Positions 25,739 to 34,274 of a DNA stretch of 43,828 nt are shown here, piece by piece; position 1 is the first letter of the stretch; the number at the start of each line of letters is the position of its first letter. A program made the translations under genes and the position numbers. Under the pieces are notes generated by a model that was not told the origin of the DNA, searched no databases, and saw only the letters and a program-made list of their open reading frames with translations. This stretch comes from Microbacterium paulum (lineage in GTDB: Bacteria; Actinomycetota; Actinomycetes; Actinomycetales; Microbacteriaceae). The stretch spans positions 1 to 43,828 of the forward strand of contig NZ_JAAGRY010000021.1 of the NCBI RefSeq assembly GCF_015707995.1, given 5' to 3'.

Positions 25739-26655
25739 TGGTCCGGCGGCGCGCGCAGACCGGTCGCACCGGCGACCGTCCCTCGTGGTTCGCGCGGCTC
25801 TGGTCGCTGTCGACGGGCCGGTTCGGCATCATCGTCGTGGCCGTGACCGCGCTCACCGCGCTCGTCGCACGGTTCTGGACGCCGTTCGACCCGCAGCGGG
25901 TCGACGTCGCCAATCGTTGGGATGCCCCGGGCATCCCGCACCTGCTCGGCACCGACGGATCGGGGCGCGACATCCTCAGCCTCCTCATGGCCGGAGCGCG
26001 CACCACCGTGTGGGTCGCGCTCGGCGCCGGCGTCGTGGCGACCCTCCTCGGGCTGCTGCTCGCGGCGCTCGGCGCGCTGACCACCCGGTGGGTGCGCGAG
26101 TCGGTCGCGGTGCTCGTCGACATCCTGATCGCCTTCCCGGTGCTCCTCATCGCGATGATGCTGTCGTCTGTGTGGGGCGGCTCGCTCTGGGTCGTGATCG
26201 TGTCGGTCGGCATCGGCTTCGGCGTGAACATCGCCCGCGTCACGCGGCCCGAGCTCCGCCGCGTGCTGCACAGCGACTTCGTGCTGGCGGGGCGCGCGTC
26301 GGGCCTCACGCCCGTGCAGAACCTGTGGCGGCACCTGCTGCCGAACGTCGCACCGGTGTTCATCGTGCAGCTGTCGTGGGGCATGGCCGTGGCGGTGCTC
26401 GCCGAGGCGGGCCTCAGCTACCTCGGCTTCGGCGCGCCGGCGACCGAGCCGAGCTGGGGGCTCCTCCTGAAAGACCTGCAGACCTACATCTCGGTGCATC
26501 CGCTCACCGTCGTCTGGCCGGGGCTCGCGATCACGCTGACGGTGCTCGGTCTCAACCTGCTGGGCGACGGACTGCGCGAGGCGACCGACCCGACCCTCTC
26601 GCGCCGCACCCGCACGACCCGCTCCGACATCCCGCAGCCGGCGGTGGTCTCGTGA
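25738..26655 (+). CDS. ABC transporter permease (DppC/OppC type)
   Basis: 305 aa with about six membrane segments. The DppC signature GTDGSGRDILSLLMAGARTT follows the first membrane segment, and the EAA loop appears as GRASGLTPVQNLWRHLLPN. Partner of the preceding permease. The ATG overlaps the upstream stop; a GTG one codon earlier is also possible. Its stop overlaps the next start (GTGA). Confidence 0.95.
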   Translation: MVRRRAQTGRTGDRPSWFARLWSLSTGRFGIIVVAVTALTALVARFWTPFDPQRVDVANRWDAPGIPHLLGTDGSGRDILSLLMAGARTTVWVALGAGVVATLLGLLLAALGALTTRWVRESVAVLVDILIAFPVLLIAMMLSSVWGGSLWVVIVSVGIGFGVNIARVTRPELRRVLHSDFVLAGRASGLTPVQNLWRHLLPNVAPVFIVQLSWGMAVAVLAEAGLSYLGFGAPATEPSWGLLLKDLQTYISVHPLTVVWPGLAITLTVLGLNLLGDGLREATDPTLSRRTRTTRSDIPQPAVVS

Positions 26656-27440
26656 GTCTCGAGGTGCGCGATCTCGTGGTCGAGCTGGACGGGAGCCGCG
26701 TCGTCGACGGGGTCTCGTTCGACGTGCCCGACGGCGCGCGAGTCGGGCTCATCGGCGAGTCGGGATCGGGCAAGTCGCTCACCGCGCTCGCGATCCTCGG
26801 ACTCCTGCCCGAGGGCGCGACGGCCTCGGGGAGCGTGCGGTGGGACGGCCGCGAGCTGATCGGACTGCCCGACCGCGAGCTGGCGACCCTCCGCGGCGAC
26901 GAGATCGGCATCGTCTTCCAAGAGCCGCGCACCGCCCTCAACCCCGTGCGCACCGTCGGACGGCAGATCGGCGAGTCGATCCGCATCCACGAGGGCGCCT
27001 CGCGGCGCGAGGCATCCCGCCGCGCCGTCGCCGAGGCCGCGCGGGTGCGCCTGCCCGACCCCGAGCAGATCGTGAAGCGCTATCCGCACCAGCTCTCCGG
27101 CGGACAGCGGCAGCGGGTCGCGATCGCGATGGCGCTCGCCTGCCGGCCGCGCCTGCTCATCGCCGACGAGCCGACCACCGCGCTCGACGTGACGATCCAG
27201 GCCGAGATCCTCGACCTGCTGAACGGTCTCGTCGCGCGGGACGGCATGTCGCTCGTGTTCATCACGCACGACCTGGCCGTGCTCTCGCAGGTCGCGACCC
27301 ACGCCGTCGTGCTCGACGAGGGACGCGTCATCGAGCACGGACCGCTGTCGCGCCTGCTCACCGCCCCCGCCTCACCGATCACGCAGGGGCTGCTGCGCGA
27401 CGCGACCGCGACGCTCTGGAAGCCGGGAGGCCTCGCATGA
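26652..27440 (+). CDS. ABC transporter ATP-binding protein (DppD/OppD type)
   Basis: 262 aa ATPase. Walker [10 protein letters not shown]-loop [14 protein letters not shown] signature LSGGQRQRV, Walker [13 protein letters not shown] and H-loop THD are all intact. It lacks most of the long C-terminal extension and Fe-S region found in many DppD proteins, so it is on the short side. GTG start overlapping the permease stop and an ATGA overlap into the second ATPase indicate coupled translation. Confidence 0.95.
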   Translation: MSLEVRDLVVELDGSRVVDGVSFDVPDGARVGLIGESGSGKSLTALAILGLLPEGATASGSVRWDGRELIGLPDRELATLRGDEIGIVFQEPRTALNPVRTVGRQIGESIRIHEGASRREASRRAVAEAARVRLPDPEQIVKRYPHQLSGGQRQRVAIAMALACRPRLLIADEPTTALDVTIQAEILDLLNGLVARDGMSLVFITHDLAVLSQVATHAVVLDEGRVIEHGPLSRLLTAPASPITQGLLRDATATLWKPGGLA

Positions 27441-28306
27441 CGCCCGACGTGGAGCCCGTCGAGCCGGTCGGGCCCGGCGGCCTTGGCGACTCGGGGTTCG
27501 ACGACGTGCTCGTCCGGGGGCGCGGACTCGGGCGCACGTTCCGCCAGCGCGGCACCGGTCTGTTCGAGCGTTCCCGCACGACGACGGCCCTCGACGACGC
27601 CGACATCGATGTGCGCACGGGCTCGGCGCTGGGCATCATCGGCGAGTCGGGGTCGGGCAAGTCGACGCTCGTCCGCATCCTGCTGGGGCTCGACGCCCCG
27701 ACCTCGGGCACCGTCACCTTCGACGGCCGACCGGTCGACGCGCGCGCCGGCGCCCGCTCGCTGCACTGGCTGCGACGCGAGACCGGGATCGTGTTCCAAG
27801 ACCCGTACGCGTCGCTCGACCCGCGCATGAGCATCGGCCGGATCGTCGGCGAGCCGCTGTGGGCGCTCGGCGTGCTCACGCCGGGCGCGGAGCGGCGCGC
27901 GCGCGTGCGCGAGGTGCTGGAGGACGTGGGCCTCGAGGCGGAGATGGCGACCCGCTACCCGCACGAGTTCTCCGGCGGTCAGCGGCAGCGGATCGCCCTC
28001 GCCCGGGCGATCGTGCACCGGCCGCGCCTGCTCGTCGGCGACGAACCGCTCTCGGCGCTCGATGTCACAGTGCGGGCGCAGGTGCTCGAGCTCCTGCGCG
28101 ACCTGCGCCGCACGCAGGGGTTCACGCTCGTGATGGTGTCGCACGACATCGGTGTCGTGCAGAGCCTCTGCGACGAGGTGATCGTGATGAAGGACGGCCG
28201 CATCGTCGAGGAGGGGCCGACCGAGAAGGTGCTGCTCGCGCCGCAGGTCGCGTACACGCGGCGGCTGCTGGCATCCATCCCGGTCATCGGCCCCTCGCAG
28301 ACCTGA
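27437..28306 (+). CDS. ABC transporter ATP-binding protein (DppF/OppF type)
   Basis: 289 aa ATPase. About 35 variable residues at the start, then Walker [11 protein letters not shown]-loop [16 protein letters not shown] (the DPYASLDPR form is typical of OppF), signature FSGGQRQRI, Walker [13 protein letters not shown] and H-loop SHD. With the preceding ATPase it energises import. Last gene of the five-gene cluster; an inverted repeat lies 39 bases beyond the stop. Confidence 0.95.
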   Translation: MTPDVEPVEPVGPGGLGDSGFDDVLVRGRGLGRTFRQRGTGLFERSRTTTALDDADIDVRTGSALGIIGESGSGKSTLVRILLGLDAPTSGTVTFDGRPVDARAGARSLHWLRRETGIVFQDPYASLDPRMSIGRIVGEPLWALGVLTPGAERRARVREVLEDVGLEAEMATRYPHEFSGGQRQRIALARAIVHRPRLLVGDEPLSALDVTVRAQVLELLRDLRRTQGFTLVMVSHDIGVVQSLCDEVIVMKDGRIVEEGPTEKVLLAPQVAYTRRLLASIPVIGPSQT

Positions 28307-28344
28307 ACCGCCCCGTCGGGCGCCGCGTGGCGCCCCCAGTCGTC

Positions 28345-28405
28345 GGACCGGTGGGGCTGGATTCGTCTCGTGAGGCCGACACGCGCACGGCAGCCCCACC
28401 GGTCC
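28345..28405. repeat. 15-bp perfect inverted repeat
   Basis: GGACCGGTGGGGCTG (28345-28359) and its exact inverse (28391-28405) enclose 31 bases between the importer operon and the protease gene. A 15-bp GC-rich stem with a long loop and no T-run; it could be a rho-independent barrier, an mRNA stabiliser or a protein site. Confidence 0.75.
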
Positions 28406-28466
28406 TGCGACCGAGCCGGCGACGAGGTCGGGGCCGGTGTCGGAGGGTGGGGCGTAGGGTGACGCC

Positions 28467-29531
28467 ATGCACGCGATCGTCCCTCCCTACCTGCTGGCCC
28501 GGCTCGCCGACGCCGAGTCGCCGCACCTCGCCGGCGCCGCCGAGGCCGCGCGGGCGACCCTCGCCGCGCCCCGCCCCTACCACCGGGGCCGCACCCGCGC
28601 GAACCTCGACGTGTCGGTCGAGGGCGACGCCCTGGTCGTCGAGGGGTCACCGGCGCCGGACCGGGTGATCTCCGACGCGCAGCACCGCGAACAGCTGCCC
28701 GGGGTGCGCGTGCGCGGCGATGACGATCCCGCCACCGGCGACGCCGCGGTCGACGAGGCCTTCGACGGCCTCGGCGAGACGTTCGACTTCTTCTGGGATG
28801 CCGTCGCCCGGGCATCCATCGACGGCGTCGGCGGCACGCTCGCGGCCACCGTGCACTACGGCGAGAAGTACGACAACGCGTTCTGGAACGGCGAGCGGAT
28901 GGTGTTCGGCGACGGCGACGGCGAGGTGTTCACGGGGTTCACCGACTCGATCAGCGTCATCGCGCACGAGCTCGGCCACGGCGTCGTGGAGCACTCCGGC
29001 GGCCTCGAGTACTCCGGGCAGTCGGGGGCGCTCAACGAGTCGGTCGCCGACGTGTTCGGCGCCCTCACCGAGCAGCACGTGCGCGGCCAGACCGCGGCGG
29101 AGGCGTCGTGGCTGATCGGCGCGGGCATCTTCACCCCGGCGGTGCAGGGCGTGGCGCTGCGGTCGATGAAGGCGCCCGGCACCGCGTACGACGACGACGT
29201 GCTCGGCCGCGACCCGCAGCCCGCGCACATGCGCGACTACGTCGAGACCACCGAGGACAACGGGGGCGTGCACATCAACTCGGGCATCCCGAACAAGGCG
29301 TTCCACCTCGTCGCGGTCGCGCTCGGCGGCCACGCCTGGGAGCGGGCGGGCCGCATCTGGTACCTCACGGTGACGGGCGGCTCGCTGCCCCACACCGCCG
29401 ACTTCGCCCGGTTCGCCGAGGCGACCGCACAGGTCGCCGCCGCGGAGTACGGTGAGGACTCGGAGGAGGCCGCCGCCGTGCGCACCGCGTGGAGCGCCGT
29501 CGGCGTGACGAACGGTGGCAGAGGGAACTGA
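28467..29531 (+). CDS. M4-family metalloprotease, protealysin-like
   Basis: 354 aa. The short N-terminal propeptide carries [13 protein letters not shown] with the PPYL motif characteristic of protealysin-like M4 proteases. The zinc site is HELGH (167-171), with third ligand E191 in NESVADVFG, 19 residues further as in thermolysin, and the transition-state His is H268 in [14 protein letters not shown]. There is no signal peptide, as in protealysin, which can act inside cells or leave by an unclassical route. TAGGGT (28455-28460) ends exactly 6 bases before the ATG, so it is probably leaderless. Overlaps an emfourin-like inhibitor gene. Confidence 0.95.
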   Translation: MHAIVPPYLLARLADAESPHLAGAAEAARATLAAPRPYHRGRTRANLDVSVEGDALVVEGSPAPDRVISDAQHREQLPGVRVRGDDDPATGDAAVDEAFDGLGETFDFFWDAVARASIDGVGGTLAATVHYGEKYDNAFWNGERMVFGDGDGEVFTGFTDSISVIAHELGHGVVEHSGGLEYSGQSGALNESVADVFGALTEQHVRGQTAAEASWLIGAGIFTPAVQGVALRSMKAPGTAYDDDVLGRDPQPAHMRDYVETTEDNGGVHINSGIPNKAFHLVAVALGGHAWERAGRIWYLTVTGGSLPHTADFARFAEATAQVAAAEYGEDSEEAAAVRTAWSAVGVTNGGRGN

Positions 29532-29883
29532 CCGGCAACGCACGGAGGACGATGCCCCGGGCGACGAGCCCACCGTCGCCGTGAGGGTCGTGCGCTCGGG
29601 CGGATTCGCGGGGCTTCGCCGCACGTGGGCGGTCGACGTGGATGCCGCGGACGCCGGCCCCTGGATCGCGCTCGTCGAGGCCTGCCCGTGGGATGACTGC
29701 GGTTCGGCGTCGGCGAGTTCGGCGTCGAACCCTCGCGGCGCCGACCGGTTCTCGTATCGCCTGTCGGCGCGGGTGCGCGGCGCGGAGCGTCAGGCCGACC
29801 TCGCCGAGTCGGACGCCGTCGGCCCCTGGCGCACGCTGATCGACGCGGTGCGCTCGGCCTCCGCGCGCGAGGCCTCGGACTGA
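29515..29883 (+). CDS. Emfourin-like protealysin inhibitor
   Basis: 122 aa acidic cytoplasmic protein beginning at a GTG that overlaps the protease gene by 17 bases. The segment VRVVRSGGFAGLRRTWAVD (about 23-41) resembles the start of emfourin, the small inhibitor encoded beside protealysin in Serratia. A low-complexity Ser/Ala stretch (ASASSASNPRG) lies in the middle and the end is helical (GPWRTLIDAVRSA). The context of an overlapping partner downstream of an M4 protease supports the call. No good Shine-Dalgarno; expression probably depends on coupling. Confidence 0.75.
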   Translation: MAEGTDRQRTEDDAPGDEPTVAVRVVRSGGFAGLRRTWAVDVDAADAGPWIALVEACPWDDCGSASASSASNPRGADRFSYRLSARVRGAERQADLAESDAVGPWRTLIDAVRSASAREASD

Positions 29884-29908
29884 TCCAGACGGCGCCGCCT
29901 GGATCCGG

Positions 29909-30538
29909 TCAGCGCTCCTCGGCCGGGCGGCGCCCGAACAGTCCGCGCTTGCGCTTCACCGGCTTCAGCTGCTTCTGCAGGTAGATCGTGCCGAGCCAGC
30001 GGCCGAACTTGAACCCCACGCGGCCCATCCGGCCGACCTCGACGAAGCCGAGCTTCTCGTGCAGCGCGATCGACGATTCGGCGCCCTTGTCGCTGATCAC
30101 CGCGACCATCTGGTGGATGCCCGCCGCCTCGCTCGCCGCGATGAGCGCCTCGAGCAGTGCGCGGCCGAGGCCCTTCCCCGTCGCCGCCTGCCCGAGGTAG
30201 ATCGAGTTCTCGACGCTGTAGCGGTACGCCGACTTCGACGACATGGGCTGCACGAGCGCGTAGCCGAGCACCTGGCCCGACGGCGACTGTGCGACGAGGA
30301 ACGGCATGCCGAGCCTGCGCAGGTGCGCGACCTTCTCGCGCCACTGCGCGAGGGTCCACTTCTTCTCGTCGAAGGTGACGACGGAGTTCGTCACGTAGTG
30401 GTTGTAGATCTCCCGGATGTCGGGGACGTCCGCGTCGCGGACCGGGCGGATCTCGTAGGAGAACGGGCGCTCGTTCTCGGCGCGGCGCAGGTGCGCCGGC
30501 AGCCGCCGACGCGTCTTCTCGTACTCCTCCTCCAGCAT
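29909..30538 (-). CDS. GNAT N-acetyltransferase, phosphinothricin-acetyltransferase-like
   Basis: 209 aa. After a ~28-residue charged helix (MLEEEYEKTRRRLPAHLRR) comes a GNAT domain: IRPVRDADVPDIREIYNHYV, VTFDEKKWT, acetyl-CoA loop QAATGKGLGRALL and ALHEKLGFVEVG. This is the pattern of bar/pat-type acetyltransferases, but the natural substrate is unknown. The C-terminus is strongly basic (KPVKRKRGLFGRR). The ATG at 30536-30538 follows minus-strand TAGGCT by 7 bases and lies 5 bases after the ung stop, so it may be transcribed both within the operon and on its own. Confidence 0.88.
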   Translation of the reverse strand: MLEEEYEKTRRRLPAHLRRAENERPFSYEIRPVRDADVPDIREIYNHYVTNSVVTFDEKKWTLAQWREKVAHLRRLGMPFLVAQSPSGQVLGYALVQPMSSKSAYRYSVENSIYLGQAATGKGLGRALLEALIAASEAAGIHQMVAVISDKGAESSIALHEKLGFVEVGRMGRVGFKFGRWLGTIYLQKQLKPVKRKRGLFGRRPAEER

Positions 30539-30543
30539 GCGCG

Positions 30544-31281
30544 TCAGCCTACGCCGCCGGCATCGGTGCCATCCGCAGCGGCGATGCCGCCGGCATCCAC
30601 GTGCCAGTCGACCTCGGGCGCGCCCTGCTCGACGAGCAGCGCGTTCGCCCGCGAGAACGGCCGCGAGCCGAAGAAACCGCGGCTCGCCGAGAGGGGCGAC
30701 GGATGCGCCGACTCGACGATCGGGGTGTCGCCGAGCAGCGGCCGAAGGTTCGCGGCATCCCGCCCCCACAGGATCGCGACGAGCGGGGCGTCGCGCGCGA
30801 CGAGCGTGCGGATCGCGTGCTCGGTGACCTTCTCCCACCCCCACCCGCGGTGCGAGGCGGGGGCGCCGGGCGCCACGGTCAGCACGCGGTTGAGCAGCAT
30901 GACCCCCTGATCGCTCCACGCCGACAGGTCGCCGTGGGCGGCGGGCGCGATGCCGAGGTCGTCGTTCAGCTCGCGATAGATGTTGCCGAGGCTCCGCGGC
31001 AGGGGCCGCACGTGACGGTCGACGGCGAACGACAGGCCGATCGGATGCCCCGGCGTCGGGTAGGGGTCCTGCCCCACGATGAGCACCTTCACCTCGGCGA
31101 GGGGCCGGGCGAACGCCCGAAGCACCCGGTCGCCGGCGGGCAGGTAGTGCCGACCTGCGGCCGTCTCGGCGCGGAGCCGCTCGCCGAGGGCGGCGATGTC
31201 GGGGGCGACCGGTTCGAGCGCCGCCGCCCAGCCGGGGTCGATCAGACCCGCGGCCGACAGCTCGTCGAGGGTCATCGCCAT
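30544..31281 (-). CDS. ung: Uracil-DNA glycosylase
   Basis: 245 aa family 1 enzyme removing uracil from DNA for base-excision repair. The water-activating loop is [18 protein letters not shown] (70-87, catalytic D72), and the minor-groove loop [18 protein letters not shown] carries H193. Size is normal. The chosen ATG (31279-31281) overlaps the phosphoribosyltransferase stop as TGATG; a second ATG two codons later is possible. Confidence 0.97.
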   Translation of the reverse strand: MAMTLDELSAAGLIDPGWAAALEPVAPDIAALGERLRAETAAGRHYLPAGDRVLRAFARPLAEVKVLIVGQDPYPTPGHPIGLSFAVDRHVRPLPRSLGNIYRELNDDLGIAPAAHGDLSAWSDQGVMLLNRVLTVAPGAPASHRGWGWEKVTEHAIRTLVARDAPLVAILWGRDAANLRPLLGDTPIVESAHPSPLSASRGFFGSRPFSRANALLVEQGAPEVDWHVDAGGIAAADGTDAGGVG

Positions 31282-31805
31282 CAGGCGCTGGCCTCGTCGG
31301 GCGACACCCCGGCATCCTCTTCGACGACCGTGCCGCGCGCCGACCAGGGAAAGTCGATCCATCGGTCGGTCTCGCGCCACGAGTAGTCGGGCGAGGCGAT
31401 CGAGCCGGGCTTGGTGTAGATGCACACCGAGCGCACCTGCGCCCCGGCATCCATGAGCATCTGCACCGCGAGCGCGAGCGTGCGCCCGCTGTCGGCGACG
31501 TCGTCGACGAGCAGCACGCGCTTGCCGGGCAGGTAGCCGAGGTCGAGGTCGGGCGGCAGCAGCGCCGGGGCCTCGAGCACGGTGCCGATGCCGGTGTAGA
31601 ACTCGACGTTGAGGGCGCCGCAGCTCTTCACCCCGAGGCCGTAGGCGATGGCCCCGGCGGGCAGCAGGCCGCCCCGTGCGATCGCGACGACCACCTCGGG
31701 CGCGAACCCGTCCCGGGTGATGGCGCGCGACAGTGCGCGGGTGGCGTCACCGAAGCCGCTCCAGGTGAGGATCTCGCGGTCCGGGGCCTCGTCTTCATGC
31801 GTCAC
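31281..31805 (-). CDS. Phosphoribosyltransferase
   Basis: 174 aa type I phosphoribosyltransferase. The PRPP loop is [15 protein letters not shown] (96-110), and the N-terminal [15 protein letters not shown] and [13 protein letters not shown] resemble xanthine/hypoxanthine-type enzymes (GPT-like). It is likely a purine salvage enzyme, but the base is not clear from sequence. GTG start exactly 6 bases after minus-strand TAGGTT (31812-31817), without Shine-Dalgarno. Divergent from the MFS exporter, 45 bases between starts. Confidence 0.88.
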   Translation of the reverse strand: MTHEDEAPDREILTWSGFGDATRALSRAITRDGFAPEVVVAIARGGLLPAGAIAYGLGVKSCGALNVEFYTGIGTVLEAPALLPPDLDLGYLPGKRVLLVDDVADSGRTLALAVQMLMDAGAQVRSVCIYTKPGSIASPDYSWRETDRWIDFPWSARGTVVEEDAGVSPDEASA

Positions 31806-31811
31806 TGTTCC

Positions 31812-31843
31812 AACCTAGACCGCCCGCGGGCGACCCATATACT
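31812..31843. promoter_or_regulatory. Divergent leaderless promoters
   Basis: Within the 45 bases between the phosphoribosyltransferase and MFS starts, TAGGTT on the minus strand (31812-31817) ends 6 bases before one GTG, and TATACT on the plus strand (31838-31843) ends 7 bases before the other. No room for ribosome binding sites remains. Confidence 0.55.
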
Positions 31844-31850
31844 GAGCGCC

Positions 31851-33341
31851 GTGCCACAGACGCCGACACCGAGTTCCCTCTCCACTGCGACTGCGTCGCT
31901 GCGCTCCTCGGCCGTGGGGGTGACGGCGGCCCTCATCGGGTGGTTCGTGCTCGTCGAGTTCGTCAGCGGCATCTTGCAGGGCTTCTACGTGCCCCTGTTC
32001 AGCGACATCGTCGTGTCGCTCGGCATCCACGATTCCGACGTCAACTGGTTCGAGGCGGCGCAACTGCTGCTGTCGGCCCTCGTCGTGCCGGTGCTCGCCA
32101 AGCTCGGCGACATGTACGGCCACAAGCGCATCCTGCTGATCGCGGCGATCCTCACCGCGGGTGCGTCGTGGTGGCTCGCGTTCGCGACGTCGTTCTGGTC
32201 GTTTCTGGCCGCGTGGGCGCTGCAGGGCTTTTACGTCGTGTGGCTGCCGCTCGAGATCGCGCTCATCTTCGAGCGCGGTCGACGGCGGCAGCACGGCGTC
32301 TCCACGACCCGGCGCGCGGCGGGTCTGCTCGTCGTCGGCCTGCAGGCCGGGGCGATCGTCGGCGCCCTCGCCGCCGGGCGCATCTTCGCGGCGACCGCCG
32401 ACCTCACCACGACGATGATCGTGCCCGCCGTCGCGGTGACCCTGATCGCCGTCGTGATCTGGCTGTTCGTGCCCGAATCGACGCCCGAGCAGGGCCGCAC
32501 GCTCGACACGTGGGGCTTCGTCATCCTCGCGTGGGGGCTGCTGCTCGTGACCGGCGGCCTCGCCTGGATGCGCATGATCGGCGAGCTGCACCTGGGCCCG
32601 GCGGCTTGGTGGTGGGTCATCGCGCTCGTCGCGGCCGGCATCGCGGTGTTCGTGTGGTTCGTGCGCTACGAGCTGGCGCAGGAAGACCCCGCGATCGACA
32701 TCCGTGTGCTCCGCCGCCCCGAGATGTGGCCCGTGCAGGCGACGGCGTTCCTCGTCGGCATCAGCCTGCTCGGCGCGCAGGGCCCGCTGTCGACCTACGC
32801 CGGCACCGACCGCTCTCTCGGGTACGGCCTGGGGCTCGATGCCACCGAGCGCTCGTACCTCATCGGCATCTACCTGGTCTCGCTCATCATCGGCGCGGTG
32901 CTGTTCGCGGTGACCTCGCGCAAGGCGAACCCGCGCGTCGTGCTGATCGTGGCGGCGCTGCTGGTCGGCATCGGCTACGCGCTCTTCCTGCCGTTCCACC
33001 TCGAGCTCTGGCAGGTGCTGCTGAACCTGTCGATCGCCGGCCTCGGCTGCGGCGCGCTCGTCGGAGCGCTCCCCGCCGCGGCGGCCGCAGCCGCACCCAC
33101 AAGTCAGACCGGCATCGCCTCGGCGCTGACGAACACGACGAAGACCATCGGCGGCACGTTCTCGTCGGCGGTGTTCGGGGTCGTGCTCGCCGCCGGCACC
33201 GGCGCGGTGGCGAGCCAGACCGCGGCGTCGCTCGGCGGCTATCTCACGGTGTGGGCGATCTGCGCGGCCGGCGGATTCCTCGCCGCGCTGCTGCTGTTCT
33301 TCGTGCCCCGCGTCGCGTTCGCCGACGCGCCCGCCGCCTGA
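31851..33341 (+). CDS. MFS transporter, DHA2-like (about 14 membrane segments)
   Basis: 496 aa with long hydrophobic stretches throughout. The cytoplasmic loop KLGDMYGHKRILL (motif A) and the VFVWFVRYELAQEDPAIDIRVLRR region between segments are typical of EmrB/QacA-type drug exporters. The frame opens 18 codons earlier, but the GTG at 31851 follows TATACT by 7 bases and is preferred. Substrate unknown. Convergent with the SDR gene with 7 bases between stops. Confidence 0.9.
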   Translation: MPQTPTPSSLSTATASLRSSAVGVTAALIGWFVLVEFVSGILQGFYVPLFSDIVVSLGIHDSDVNWFEAAQLLLSALVVPVLAKLGDMYGHKRILLIAAILTAGASWWLAFATSFWSFLAAWALQGFYVVWLPLEIALIFERGRRRQHGVSTTRRAAGLLVVGLQAGAIVGALAAGRIFAATADLTTTMIVPAVAVTLIAVVIWLFVPESTPEQGRTLDTWGFVILAWGLLLVTGGLAWMRMIGELHLGPAAWWWVIALVAAGIAVFVWFVRYELAQEDPAIDIRVLRRPEMWPVQATAFLVGISLLGAQGPLSTYAGTDRSLGYGLGLDATERSYLIGIYLVSLIIGAVLFAVTSRKANPRVVLIVAALLVGIGYALFLPFHLELWQVLLNLSIAGLGCGALVGALPAAAAAAAPTSQTGIASALTNTTKTIGGTFSSAVFGVVLAAGTGAVASQTAASLGGYLTVWAICAAGGFLAALLLFFVPRVAFADAPAA

Positions 33342-33348
33342 GCCAGGC

Positions 33349-34128
33349 TCAGTCGCGCGGGCGCAGCTCGCCGCGCGCGAGCAGGTGCTGCGCCGACTGC
33401 GCGACGGGTCGCATCGTCACGAGGTCGAGATTCACGTGGCCGGGCGCGTTCAGCGCGTACGCGATCACGTCGGCCACGTCGGACGCCACGAGCGGGCTCT
33501 CCACGCCGTCGTAGACCCGCTCGGCCGAGGCGCGGTCGCCGCCGAGACGGTTGAGGGTGAACTCGGGCGTGTGCACCATGCCCGGCGCGACCTCGGTGAC
33601 GCGGATCGGCTCGCCGTTCAGCTCGAGCCGCAGCGCGTGCACGAGCATCGCCTCGCCCGCCTTCGCCGCGTTGTAGCCCGCGCCGCCGGGGTAGGCCGTC
33701 TGCGCGGCGGTCGAGGTGACGTACAGCGTGTCGGCGTGGCCGCCGCCGGCGCGGATGCCGTCACGCAGCAGCGGCAGCAGCGCCGCCGTCACGAGCTGCG
33801 TCGAGAGCACGTTGGCCTCGAACATCCACCGCCAATCCTCCGGCGATCCGTCTTCGACGCGGTCGGTGCCGCGCGCCCCTCCCGCGACGTGCACGAGGGC
33901 GTGCACATCGCCGGTGGATGCCACGTGGGCGGCGAGCGCCGCGACGTCGGCCTCGCTCGTGAGATCGGCGGCGAACGAGCGCGAGCCGACCTCGGCATCC
34001 AGCGCCGCGAGCCGTTCGGCGCGGCGTGCGACGCCGAGGACGTCCCACCCGCTCGCGCGGAGCGCGCGCACCACCGCCTCGCCAATCCCCGAACTGGCCC
34101 CGGTCACCACTGCGCGCCTCGTCGTCAT
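33349..34128 (-). CDS. Short-chain dehydrogenase/reductase
   Basis: 259 aa classical SDR. NAD(P)-binding TGASSGIGEAV (9-19), catalytic S139, Y152 and K156 in YNAAK, and the PG motif after the active site (VAPGMVHT) are present. It resembles the YdfG/serine 3-dehydrogenase group, but the substrate is unknown. The ATG is exactly 6 bases after minus-strand TAGCGT (34135-34140), without Shine-Dalgarno. Divergent from metY. Confidence 0.92.
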   Translation of the reverse strand: MTTRRAVVTGASSGIGEAVVRALRASGWDVLGVARRAERLAALDAEVGSRSFAADLTSEADVAALAAHVASTGDVHALVHVAGGARGTDRVEDGSPEDWRWMFEANVLSTQLVTAALLPLLRDGIRAGGGHADTLYVTSTAAQTAYPGGAGYNAAKAGEAMLVHALRLELNGEPIRVTEVAPGMVHTPEFTLNRLGGDRASAERVYDGVESPLVASDVADVIAYALNAPGHVNLDLVTMRPVAQSAQHLLARGELRPRD

Positions 34129-34163
34129 GGCCCCACGCTACCCGCCTCGCCGGGCGCCGCGAT

Positions 34164-34175
34164 TGTGACGTCACA
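34164..34175. promoter_or_regulatory. Palindromic site upstream of metY
   Basis: Perfect 12-bp palindrome TGTGACGTCACA, 14 bp before the metY -35 candidate and about 24 bp from the SDR -10. Position and symmetry suggest an operator for a methionine- or sulfur-responsive regulator; no regulator gene is adjacent. Confidence 0.45.
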
Positions 34176-34189
34176 TGTCCCGACCGTTG

Positions 34190-34216
34190 TTGACAGCGGG
34201 GGCGGAAACGTACTCT
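34190..34216 (+). promoter_or_regulatory. Candidate metY promoter
   Basis: A perfect -35 TTGACA (34190-34195) and TACTCT (34211-34216) separated by 15 bp, shorter than the usual 17. Transcription would start near 34223, leaving a leader of about 50 bases with a normal Shine-Dalgarno. Confidence 0.45.
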
Positions 34217-34274
34217 CGGTCGTGGCCCCGGCATCCGCCGCCGACCACCACCCGAAAACCCGCAGGAGACCGAC

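Noticed and set aside
34164..34175. CRP/GlxR binding site
   Set aside because: The TGTGA and TCACA halves are 2 bp apart instead of the 6 bp needed.
34141..34274. SAM riboswitch before metY
   Set aside because: The likely leader is only about 50 bases with no multi-stem core, and the pairing found (GGTCG/CGACC) is too weak.
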